Source: Anaerolineae bacterium (GTDB lineage: Bacteria; Chloroflexota; Anaerolineae; 4572-78; J111). Taken from it: a DNA stretch of 5,083 nt. The translations under genes were made by a program, and so were the position numbers. Position 1 is the stretch's first letter; each line of letters begins with the position of its first letter. The notes beneath the pieces are model-generated. The model made no database searches and was not told the origin of the DNA. It was given only the letters and a program-made list of their open reading frames with translations. Positions 1 through 5,083 of this stretch are shown piece after piece. Where the stretch lies: NCBI GenBank assembly GCA_020433835.1, contig JAGRBY010000542.1:1-5083 (forward strand), in the 5' to 3' direction.

Positions 1-1
1 A

Positions 2-775
2 CAGTGCTCCGAAGATGAAGCCTTCAAACTTAAGCGTTTTATGCGCGAAGGTGACCGCGCTCGTGATCACCTCATTAAAGCGAATACACGCTTGGTGGTT
101 AGTATCGCCAAGAAATATATGGGCCAGGGTGTTCCTTTCTCTGACCTTATTCAAGAAGGTAACTTGGGCCTTATGAAGGCCGTTGAGAAATTTGATTATC
201 GCCGGGGCTATAAATTTAGTACCTATGCTACCTGGTGGATTCGCCAGGCTATTACCCGCGCCTTGGCCGATCAAGGCCGTACCATTCGCGTTCCGGTTCA
301 TATGAGTGACCGCATTCGCAAGCTGCATCAAATTTCACGTCAGCTTGAGCAAGTCTGGGGCCGCAAACCGACCCCCGAAGAATTAGCCGAGCACATGGAT
401 TTGGAACCCGCTAAAGTCCGCTGGATGCTCCGCGTTAGCCGCCACCCCGTATCGTTAGAACGCCCCGTGGGTGAAGAAGAAGACAGCGAGTTGGGCAACT
501 TCATTGAAGATGAAGACGCACCGACCCCTCCCGATGCCGCTTACCATCGTCTCCTTCAAGAAAAATTGGAAGATGTGCTCAGCACACTTACCCCCCGTGA
601 AGCACGTATTTTACGCTTACGCTTCGGTTTACAAAATGGTCGCAGCTATACATTAGAAGAAGTTGGCAAAAAATTTGGCCTTACCCGCGAACGTATTCGC
701 CAAATTGAGGGGCAAGCCCTGCGCAAATTGCGCCATCCCCGCCGCAGCCGACAGCTTCGCGACTATTTAAGCTAA
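2..775 (+). CDS. rpoD: RNA polymerase sigma-70 factor, RpoD/SigA type (5' end missing)
   Basis: This is a promoter-recognition subunit of RNA polymerase. The frame is open from base 2, so the gene starts upstream and the visible 257 residues are its C-terminal part; the in-frame ATG at 41 is internal. Numbering from base 2, region 2 spans about residues 24-101 and includes [26 protein letters not shown] and the -10 recognition helix [19 protein letters not shown]. The Gln and Thr that read the -10 element in E. coli sigma-70 are kept (residues 82 and 85). Region 3 follows, with an acidic 3.2 segment ([16 protein letters not shown], about 157-172). Region 4 has the -35-binding helix-turn-helix at about 216-240 ([19 protein letters not shown]) and ends in a typical [13 protein letters not shown] tail. 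Such a complete 2-3-4 layout indicates a primary (group 1) or closely related group 2 factor. Without the N-terminus and the rest of the genome these cannot be separated. The two good promoters further on fit the sites such a factor recognises. Confidence -1.
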   Translation, partial: QCSEDEAFKLKRFMREGDRARDHLIKANTRLVVSIAKKYMGQGVPFSDLIQEGNLGLMKAVEKFDYRRGYKFSTYATWWIRQAITRALADQGRTIRVPVHMSDRIRKLHQISRQLEQVWGRKPTPEELAEHMDLEPAKVRWMLRVSRHPVSLERPVGEEEDSELGNFIEDEDAPTPPDAAYHRLLQEKLEDVLSTLTPREARILRLRFGLQNGRSYTLEEVGKKFGLTRERIRQIEGQALRKLRHPRRSRQLRDYLS

Positions 776-803
776 CATTTATACCCATTAACCGTAAATA
801 ACG

Positions 804-836
804 GGCTACCTGATGAATTTCAGGTAGCCTTTTTTT
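804..836 (+). terminator. Intrinsic terminator after the sigma factor gene
   Basis: A perfect 10-bp stem (804-813 GGCTACCTGA with 820-829 TCAGGTAGCC) closes a 6-nt loop and is followed at once by seven T residues (830-836). It begins 28 bases after the sigma stop codon. Stem, short loop and U-tract are all present, so this is a standard Rho-independent terminator for the + strand. It should insulate the next gene from sigma-factor transcription. Confidence 0.95.
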
Positions 837-844
837 ATGTCTGA

Positions 845-873
845 TTGCCAAGCCTATTTACAACCGTTATAAT
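845..873 (+). promoter_or_regulatory. Sigma-70 promoter of the membrane spermidine-synthase-like gene
   Basis: A -35 box TTGCCA (845-850, 5 of 6 to consensus) and a perfect -10 box TATAAT (868-873) are separated by exactly 17 bp. Transcription would start near 880, leaving a leader of only about 25 nt before the ATG at 905. The promoter starts eight bases after the preceding terminator, giving a compact end-one-start-next arrangement. Its position rules out translation from the in-frame TTG at 845, which is itself the first three bases of the -35 box. Confidence 0.85.
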
Positions 874-904
874 ACCGGCTTACACTAACCGCACTTGGAG
901 GAGA

Positions 905-2476
905 ATGCCGTTGCGAAAACGAAACGGATATTTATTACTCACCGTCTTTGTGTCAGGGATGACCACTCTGGCGACGGAATTATCGGCCAGCCGGCTGTTA
1001 GACCCCTTTTTTGGTAACTCGCTCGTGGTGTGGGCCAGCATCATTGGTCTGATGCTGCTGTATTTGACGGTGGGCTACTATGTGGGCGGTCGCTGGGCCG
1101 ACCGCGATCCGCGACCCAGTACGCTGTTTCAAATTACGGCCTGGGGTGCGTTTTTAATCGGCCTGGTGCCGTTTGTGTCACGCACGGTTCTCAATTGGTC
1201 GGTGCAGGGCTTGTCGCAGTTTAGTGTGGGGCTTTTGGCCGGTTCATTTATCGGGGTGTTGATTTTGTTTAGCCTGCCGATTACGCTTTTAGGTACAGTC
1301 TCTCCCTTTGCTATTCGGCTTTCGCTCAAAGATGTAAAGCACGGTGGCGATGTTGCCGGCTCGATTTATGCGATCAGCACGTTGGGCAGTTTGGTCGGTA
1401 CGTTTTTGCCGGTTTTGCTGCTGATACCCAATCTCGGCACGCGGATGACCTTCTTTGTCTTTTCGCTTATCTTGCTGTTGGTGAGTTTAGGCGGGCTGCT
1501 GCTGGCTCAGCCCAAACGCGCTTTGGTTTATGCGGCGATGCCGGTTATCCTCATCGTCATGAATCTCCTATGGTCAAGCGGCCCGATCAAACCGACGCCG
1601 GGTCTGGTATACGAAACCGAGTCGAGCTACAACTATATCCAGGTCGTCCAGCAAAGCGATGGACAGGGCGGCTACTGGACGGCGCTGCAATTAAATGAAG
1701 GGCAGGGCATCCACTCCCTCTACAACCCGAACTATCGCGAATTCCCACTGGTCGATGGCATATGGGATTACTTTTTAATCGCGCCCTATTTTAATAATCC
1801 ACCGTATACCCCCGATGATGTCGGCAGCCTGCTGCTTATTGGATCCGCGGCCGGAACGATCTCGAAGTCGTACACGGGGGTTTATGGCCCGATTCCCATC
1901 GACAATGTGGAAATCGACCCGGAGATTATTGCCGCCGGACGCGAGTGGTTCGATATGAACGAACCGAACGTACAGGCGCATGCTCAGGATGGTCGCTACT
2001 TTCTGGCCAGTACGACCAACACCTATGACGTTATCGGGGTTGATGCTTACCGCCCGCCTTATATCCCGTTTCATCTGACTACCCAGGAATTTTTTCAGGA
2101 AATTTACGATCACCTCAACGATGATGGCGTTACGGTCATCAACGCCGGCCGGACATCGACCGACTACAGCCTGGTCGAGGCTCTGGGCAGCACGATGAAA
2201 TCGGTTTTTCCCAATGTGTACGTCATCGACGCCCCGGATTATGGGAGCACGCTGGGCAACAGCCTGGTGGTGGCGACCAAACAGCCGACCCACATCGATA
2301 ATTTTGTGGATAATGTAACGGCACTGGAGCACCCTCAGTTGTATACGGTTGCCGCCCGCGCCTACAACTCTCGCATTTGGGAGCTAGAGTCGAACGGCGT
2401 TGTTTTTACCGATGACAAAGCTCCGGTAGAGCAGGTTATCCATCAACTCATTCTTCGTTACATGCTGGGTGGCTAA
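905..2476 (+). CDS. Membrane-anchored spermidine synthase-like protein (fused MFS/spermidine synthase type)
   Basis: The protein has 523 residues from ATG 905. Residues about 9-223 are strongly hydrophobic, with roughly seven membrane segments, loops bearing YVGGRWADRDPRP (59-71) and a TVSPFAIRLS motif (131-140). This matches the membrane half of spermidine-synthase fusion proteins. Residues about 234-523 form a spermidine-synthase-like Rossmann domain: entry strand ETESSYNYIQVV, nucleotide loop LLIGSAAGT (310-318), acidic ribose-binding E336 in VEIDPE, D362 in QDGR, and VDAYRPPYIPFHLTTQEFF (379-397). D380 aligns with the first catalytic Asp of SpeE. The second Asp of the usual DxxDP signature is absent, so true putrescine aminopropyltransfer is uncertain. 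The GGAGG at 897-901 lies only 3 nt before ATG 905 but 9 nt before TTG 911, so the protein may be two residues shorter. The longer frame from TTG 845 is excluded by the overlapping promoter. The gene appears monocistronic. Family assignment is firm; the reaction is unknown. Confidence 0.87.
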   Translation: MPLRKRNGYLLLTVFVSGMTTLATELSASRLLDPFFGNSLVVWASIIGLMLLYLTVGYYVGGRWADRDPRPSTLFQITAWGAFLIGLVPFVSRTVLNWSVQGLSQFSVGLLAGSFIGVLILFSLPITLLGTVSPFAIRLSLKDVKHGGDVAGSIYAISTLGSLVGTFLPVLLLIPNLGTRMTFFVFSLILLLVSLGGLLLAQPKRALVYAAMPVILIVMNLLWSSGPIKPTPGLVYETESSYNYIQVVQQSDGQGGYWTALQLNEGQGIHSLYNPNYREFPLVDGIWDYFLIAPYFNNPPYTPDDVGSLLLIGSAAGTISKSYTGVYGPIPIDNVEIDPEIIAAGREWFDMNEPNVQAHAQDGRYFLASTTNTYDVIGVDAYRPPYIPFHLTTQEFFQEIYDHLNDDGVTVINAGRTSTDYSLVEALGSTMKSVFPNVYVIDAPDYGSTLGNSLVVATKQPTHIDNFVDNVTALEHPQLYTVAARAYNSRIWELESNGVVFTDDKAPVEQVIHQLILRYMLGG

Positions 2477-2500
2477 GTTGCAATTCTCATTTTAGCGTAA

Positions 2501-2534
2501 AGACCTGTCAGCTTTGACAAAAGCTGACAGGTCT
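2501..2534. repeat. Perfect 15-bp palindrome without U-tract
   Basis: AGACCTGTCAGCTTT (2501-2515) and its exact reverse complement (2520-2534) flank a 4-nt loop, GACA. It lies 24 bases after the stop of the spermidine-synthase-like gene. RNA from either strand would form a very stable hairpin. No T-run follows on either strand, so it is not a standard intrinsic terminator. It could be a 3'-end processing or stabilising hairpin, a Rho-assisted terminator, or one copy of a dispersed palindromic repeat. The symmetry is certain; the role is inferred. Confidence 0.8.
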
Positions 2535-2576
2535 GGTCTGGTCATACCCCCTAGCCGCCTAGACTAGCCATTTATC

Positions 2577-2597
2577 TAGTTCTTTTGTAGTTCTTTT
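2577..2597 (+). repeat. Tandem duplication TAGTTCTTTT, 11-bp period
   Basis: TAGTTCTTTT occurs at 2577-2586 and again at 2588-2597, with a G between the copies. The period of 11 bp is about one helical turn. It sits in a pyrimidine-rich stretch (about 2568-2648) upstream of the permease gene. It could be paired regulator half-sites on one DNA face or a simple slippage duplication; the sequence alone does not decide. Confidence 0.45.
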
Positions 2598-2665
2598 TGT
2601 GTACATTTCTTCACAATATCCTTCGTTTATCCCCCCTCAAACCTCCCATGAACGATATAAAAAAG

Positions 2666-2712
2666 CCTTGACATGGGTTAAAGTAAGATTATCCAAGGTT
2701 AACATTTATAAA
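2666..2712 (+). promoter_or_regulatory. Probable control region of the permease gene (incomplete promoter match)
   Basis: A perfect -35-like TTGACA lies at 2668-2673, but no good -10 box sits 16-18 bp downstream. The closest candidates are GATTAT at 2687-2692 (13-bp spacing) and TATAAA at 2707-2712 (33-bp spacing). The same stretch carries CCTTG (2666-2670) and its inverted partner CAAGG (2694-2698), plus two GGTTAA direct repeats 21 bp apart (2676-2681 and 2697-2702), which is two helical turns. This could be an activator-dependent promoter or an operator, which would suit an inducible lactate transporter. The start site is not resolved. Confidence 0.3.
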
Positions 2713-2726
2713 TGGTTTTTTAGTTC

Positions 2727-2734
2727 AAGGAGGT
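2727..2734 (+). promoter_or_regulatory. Very strong ribosome binding site of the permease gene
   Basis: AAGGAGGT is an 8-base match to the anti-Shine-Dalgarno sequence. Its GGAGG core (2729-2733) lies 8 nt before ATG 2742. This fixes the start of the permease and predicts efficient translation. Confidence 0.9.
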
Positions 2735-2741
2735 AACTAAA

Positions 2742-4472
2742 ATGAGTCTAGGTCTTCAAGCTTTACTGGCAGTGATGCCTATCTTGGTAGCAGCAGTTTT
2801 GTTGGTTGGATTTCGTTGGCCCGCTAAACACGCGATGCCCATCGTTTATGTTGTAGCCGTTGTTATTGGTTTGTTCGCCTGGGGCGTTTCCGCTACCCGT
2901 ATTGTCGCCTCAACTATTCAAGGGTTGTTCGTTACGTTCGACATTTTGTTAATCATTTTCGGAGCTATTCTTCTACTCAACACCCTCAAGCACTCTGGCG
3001 CAGTGGCCGCTATCCGGCAAGGGTTCACTAGTATTAGCTCTGACCGCCGCGTTCAGATCGTCATTATCGCCTGGCTGTTTGGAGCCTTCATCGAAGGGGC
3101 TTCCGGTTTCGGTACGCCGGCAGCGATTGCTGCGCCGCTTATGGTTGCCCTTGGTTTCCCGGCACTGGCGGCGGTCATGATCGGGATGATGATTCAAAGT
3201 ACCCCGGTAACCTTTGGCGCGGTAGGCACGCCTATTTTGGTTGGGGTTAAAGGCGGTTTGGAAAACCCTGAATTAACCGATCAGTTAGCCCAAGTTGGAA
3301 TGACTTTCTCCCAATACTTACAGTTGATTACCGCTTCATCCGCTATTTTCCACGCTATCGCCGGTACGCTCATCCCACTGCTGATGATCATGATGACCAC
3401 CCGCTTCTTTGGTAAAAACAAATCGTGGACCGAAGGTTTGTCCATTCTCCCGTTCGCTATCTTTGGTGGTATTGCTTTCACCATTCCTTACGTCTTAACC
3501 GCCATTTTCTTAGGTCCTGAGTTTCCGTCACTGCTTGGCGCTCTGGTTGGTTTAGCGATTGTGACGTTTGCCGCTAGCAAAGGTTTCCTGGTTCCCAAAG
3601 ACACCTGGGATTTCCCACCCGCCAGTGAATGGGCTTCGGATTGGATGGGCAGTCTGGAAATTAAACTTGATAAATTAGCCAAACAAGAGATGTCTACGTT
3701 TCTGGCCTGGATTCCTTACGTGTTAGTAGCCTTGCTCTTAGTTTTAACGCGATTGCCCTCCCTTGGTATCGGCGCTCTGCTCAAAACCTGGAGCATTAAA
3801 TGGCCAAGTATTCTGGGTACCGATATTAGTGCAGCCACAACGCCCTTATACCTACCGGCTTTCGTCTTCATTGTAGTCGTGGCGATTACCTACTTCATCC
3901 ATCGAATGAACGCCAAAGAGATGGGTGCCGCCATCAGTGAGTCAAGCAAGGTTATTCTGGGAGCCGGTTTCGTTCTCATCTTCACCGTACCGATGGTTCG
4001 GATTTACATCAACTCCGGCGTCAACGACCTGGGCATCGCCAGTATGCCGGTTGCAATGGCCGAATGGGTGGCCTCCAACGTCGGTGGGGTTTGGCCGATA
4101 TTCGCGCCGACCATTGGTGCTCTGGGTGCTTTCATTGCCGGTAGTAACACCGTCAGCAACCTGATGTTCAGCCTCTTCCAATTTGGTGTAGCGCAACAAC
4201 TGCTCATCTCCGGTGTCATCATCGTTGCTCTGCAAGCGGTTGGTGCAGCAGCCGGTAATATGATTGCTATTCACAACGTGGTGGCGGCCTCGGCTACCGT
4301 TGGTCTACTGGGACAAGAAGGCGCGACCCTACGCAAAACGATTTTGCCCACCATCTACTACGTCCTTCTAGTTGGTATTATTGGCTTGATCACAATTTAC
4401 GCCCTTGGTTACTCAGACCCGCTCAACAACCTGTTTATCGCCGAAGCAGCTGCGGGAGCCGTCGGCAACTAG
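2742..4472 (+). CDS. lctP: L-lactate permease family transporter (LctP/LldP)
   Basis: This is an inner-membrane permease of 576 residues in the lactate permease family (TC 2.A.14), whose members import lactate and often glycolate with protons. Nearly the whole chain is hydrophobic, with about a dozen membrane segments and a hydrophilic loop at about 285-318. Family landmarks are the signature [18 protein letters not shown] (116-133), [16 protein letters not shown] (150-165), [16 protein letters not shown] (462-477) and [20 protein letters not shown] (501-520), followed by a final membrane segment. Length and motif order are normal, with no frameshift or truncation. The start follows a near-perfect ribosome binding site. 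A GlcD-type oxidase lies 329 bases downstream on the same strand, supporting a lactate or glycolate uptake-and-oxidation role, although a hairpin and a separate promoter lie between them. Family confidence is high; lactate versus glycolate preference cannot be read from the sequence. Confidence 0.95.
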   Translation: MSLGLQALLAVMPILVAAVLLVGFRWPAKHAMPIVYVVAVVIGLFAWGVSATRIVASTIQGLFVTFDILLIIFGAILLLNTLKHSGAVAAIRQGFTSISSDRRVQIVIIAWLFGAFIEGASGFGTPAAIAAPLMVALGFPALAAVMIGMMIQSTPVTFGAVGTPILVGVKGGLENPELTDQLAQVGMTFSQYLQLITASSAIFHAIAGTLIPLLMIMMTTRFFGKNKSWTEGLSILPFAIFGGIAFTIPYVLTAIFLGPEFPSLLGALVGLAIVTFAASKGFLVPKDTWDFPPASEWASDWMGSLEIKLDKLAKQEMSTFLAWIPYVLVALLLVLTRLPSLGIGALLKTWSIKWPSILGTDISAATTPLYLPAFVFIVVVAITYFIHRMNAKEMGAAISESSKVILGAGFVLIFTVPMVRIYINSGVNDLGIASMPVAMAEWVASNVGGVWPIFAPTIGALGAFIAGSNTVSNLMFSLFQFGVAQQLLISGVIIVALQAVGAAAGNMIAIHNVVAASATVGLLGQEGATLRKTILPTIYYVLLVGIIGLITIYALGYSDPLNNLFIAEAAAGAVGN

Positions 4473-4489
4473 TTACCCCTTGGTTCTTC

Positions 4490-4520
4490 GGGAGGAGCCT
4501 ACCGCTCCCAGGCTCCTCCC
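4490..4520 (+). terminator. GC-rich hairpin after the permease gene, possible terminator
   Basis: GGGAGGAGCCT (4490-4500) pairs perfectly with AGGCTCCTCCC (4510-4520) around a 9-nt loop. The stem can be extended by TGGTT (4481-4485) with AACCA (4521-4525) across a 4-nt bulge. It begins 18 bases after the permease stop. There is no T-run after it, so termination would have to be U-tract-independent or Rho-assisted. Alternatively, it protects the 3' end of the permease mRNA or partly attenuates read-through into the oxidase gene. Confidence 0.6.
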
Positions 4521-4556
4521 AACCAGGGCTGGAAAAGGTTAGGAAGTTTAAGAGAA

Positions 4557-4584
4557 TTGACAACCGAAAAAGTTCGAGTATATT
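4557..4584 (+). promoter_or_regulatory. Sigma-70 promoter of the GlcD-type oxidase gene
   Basis: A perfect -35 box TTGACA (4557-4562) and -10 box TATATT (4579-4584, 5 of 6) are separated by 16 bp. The predicted start is near 4591, giving a leader of about 210 nt before ATG 4802. It lies downstream of the permease hairpin, so the oxidase gene can be transcribed independently. A weaker second candidate, TAGCCA (4628-4633) with TATAAA (4651-4656) at 17-bp spacing, would give a leader of about 140 nt. Confidence 0.7.
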
Positions 4585-4590
4585 CACACC

Positions 4591-4801
4591 GTACCCCACT
4601 TTCCAAACCATGTCAGTCCTCTAAAAATAGCCAAAAGAATGCAAACAAGTTATAAAAATCTTAGTGCCTAAAACTTTTGCCCCTTAGGAAAATCGAATCC
4701 CAAGGGTAATAACCAACAAAAAATTATCTAACCAACCACCAACCAACTAACCAGCCAACTAACTAACTAACTAATCAGCCAAAGAGAGGCGAGGTTCATA
4801 G
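4591..4801 (+). other. Long untranslated leader of the oxidase gene
   Basis: This is most of the 329-base gap between the permease and oxidase genes; the rest holds the hairpin and promoter listed separately. I see no convincing gene here. The leader is A/C-rich. It contains a modest hairpin, CCCTTAGG (4681-4688) with CCCAAGGG (4699-4706), with seven pairs and one A-C mismatch, and then the YARC tract. Two tiny frames (4610-4624 and 4639-4671) have no ribosome binding site. I recognise no known riboswitch class. The leader boundary depends on the inferred transcription start. Confidence 0.5.
4729..4779 (+). repeat. YARC tetranucleotide tract (TAAC/CAAC/CAGC)
   Basis: The tract is about 13 consecutive tetranucleotide units of the form Y-A-R-C or one step from it. 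They are mainly TAAC and CAAC, with CAGC twice, one 3-nt unit (CAC, 4737-4739) and one TAAT (4772-4775). Four units from 4760 (TAAC three times, then TAAT) form the most regular part. It is almost free of G and so would be single-stranded in RNA. It ends 22 bases before the oxidase start codon. Such tracts can change length by slippage or act as an unstructured ribosome landing zone; both roles are inference. Confidence 0.75.
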
Positions 4802-5083
4802 ATGAATCAACAACAGCTAATTACGGAATTAACCCATATCGTCGGAGCCGGCGGCGTTCTCTCCAAACCGGAAGAAATTTTGGTGTACGAGTACGATGCT
4901 TCCTTCGGCACCCACCCCCCCGATGTCATTGTGTTACCCACCACCACCGAACAGGTCAGCCAAATTGCCCAACTTGCCGCCCAGCACCAACTCCCGCTGG
5001 TGGTACGCGGAGCCGGCACCGGCCTATCCGGCGGAGCCATCCCGCTCAAAGGCGGCATTCTGGTGGTCTTAACCCGCATGACC
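4802..5083 (+). CDS. glcD: GlcD-type FAD-linked oxidase, N-terminal part (3' end beyond window)
   Basis: The visible 94 residues are the start of a flavoprotein that oxidises a 2-hydroxy acid such as glycolate or D-lactate, normally about 460-500 residues long. The beginning of the FAD-binding type 4 (PCMH/VAO) domain is clear: LVYEYDASFGTHPPDVIVLP (27-46), then TTTEQVSQIAQLAAQHQLPL (47-66), and the pyrophosphate-binding loop VVRGAGTGLSGGA (67-79), followed by GGILVVLTRM. ATG 4802 is supported by GAGG (4791-4794) seven bases upstream and by the family-typical distance to the FAD domain. The reading frame runs off the window end with no stop. In this family the oxidase usually works with an iron-sulfur partner (GlcF type), which would be expected just downstream. 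With the upstream permease it suggests lactate or glycolate catabolism. The substrate cannot be decided from the N-terminus; D-lactate dehydrogenase is an equally good name. Confidence 0.9.
   Translation, partial: MNQQQLITELTHIVGAGGVLSKPEEILVYEYDASFGTHPPDVIVLPTTTEQVSQIAQLAAQHQLPLVVRGAGTGLSGGAIPLKGGILVVLTRMT

Noticed and set aside
41..43. ATG at 41 as the start of the sigma factor
   Set aside because: The frame is open upstream to base 2 and encodes sigma-like residues, no ribosome binding site precedes the ATG, and starting here would remove part of region 1.2.
1775..2332. 185-codon open frame on the minus strand opposite the spermidine-synthase-like gene
   Set aside because: It lies fully antisense to the conserved Rossmann domain. 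Its translation is rich in Arg, His and Ile with no recognisable domain, which is what an antisense shadow of a coding gene looks like.
2651..2661. TATAAA at 2656-2661 as the permease -10 box
   Set aside because: No -35-like hexamer lies 15-19 bp upstream, which is a C-rich run (CCCCCCTC). The match is isolated in an A/T-rich patch.
3942..4274. 110-codon minus-strand frame opposite the permease
   Set aside because: It overlaps conserved permease motifs, and its composition (Asn, Thr, Gly and His rich) is typical of an antisense shadow.
4610..4624. Four-codon ATG-to-stop frame early in the oxidase leader
   Set aside because: It is too short and lacks a ribosome binding site; frames of this size are expected by chance.
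4639..4671. Possible 10-codon leader peptide (MQTSYKNLSA) in the oxidase leader
   Set aside because: There is no Shine-Dalgarno before the ATG. The codons show no run of a single amino acid that would suggest attenuation, and no terminator/antiterminator pair follows.
4729..4779. CRISPR array or origin iterons
   Set aside because: The units are only 4 bases long with no unique spacers, and there is no DnaA-box cluster or replication gene nearby.
4807..5079. 90-codon minus-strand frame opposite the oxidase gene
   Set aside because: The plus strand encodes an unmistakable FAD-binding loop here. The minus frame has no recognisable features.

Overview
The window reads as an ordinary chromosomal stretch of a free-living bacterium. 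The best guess is Chloroflexota (Anaerolineae-like). That guess is inference from three things: moderate GC, a membrane-anchored spermidine-synthase-fold protein, and a LctP-type permease next to a GlcD-type FAD oxidase. No marker gene here settles the taxonomy. All four genes lie on the + strand: two complete genes flanked by two cut by the window edges.

Region 1 (2-775) is the 3' part of a housekeeping-type sigma-70 factor, complete from late region 1.2 through region 4. It ends in a textbook intrinsic terminator (804-836). Eight bases later a near-consensus sigma-70 promoter begins (TTGCCA, 17 bp, TATAAT; 845-873). This promoter drives region 2 (905-2476), a 523-residue protein with an N-terminal multi-pass membrane domain and a C-terminal spermidine-synthase-like Rossmann domain. 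The promoter lies inside the longest possible reading frame, so the long TTG start at 845 is untenable. The real start is ATG 905 or TTG 911.

Region 3 (2477-2741) is non-coding. It holds a perfect 15-bp palindrome with no U-tract, a cluster of CTAG sites, an 11-bp-period duplication and an incomplete promoter-like region. A very strong Shine-Dalgarno then leads into region 4 (2742-4472), a LctP-family lactate/glycolate permease of 576 residues.

Region 5 (4473-4801, 329 bases without a convincing gene) holds a GC-rich hairpin right after the permease, a second good sigma-70 promoter (TTGACA, 16 bp, TATATT), and a leader of about 210 nt. The leader ends in a G-poor YARC tetranucleotide tract just before the ribosome binding site. 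Region 6 (4802-5083) is the N-terminus of a GlcD-type FAD-linked oxidase, open at the window end.

Functionally, the permease and oxidase make a plausible import-and-oxidise pair for lactate or glycolate. They appear to be transcribed separately rather than as a simple read-through operon. I see no phage, insertion sequence, CRISPR, tRNA or rRNA, and nothing that clearly qualifies as an undescribed system. The most unusual items are the regulatory and repeat structures in the two larger intergenic gaps and the altered catalytic motif of the spermidine-synthase-like protein.
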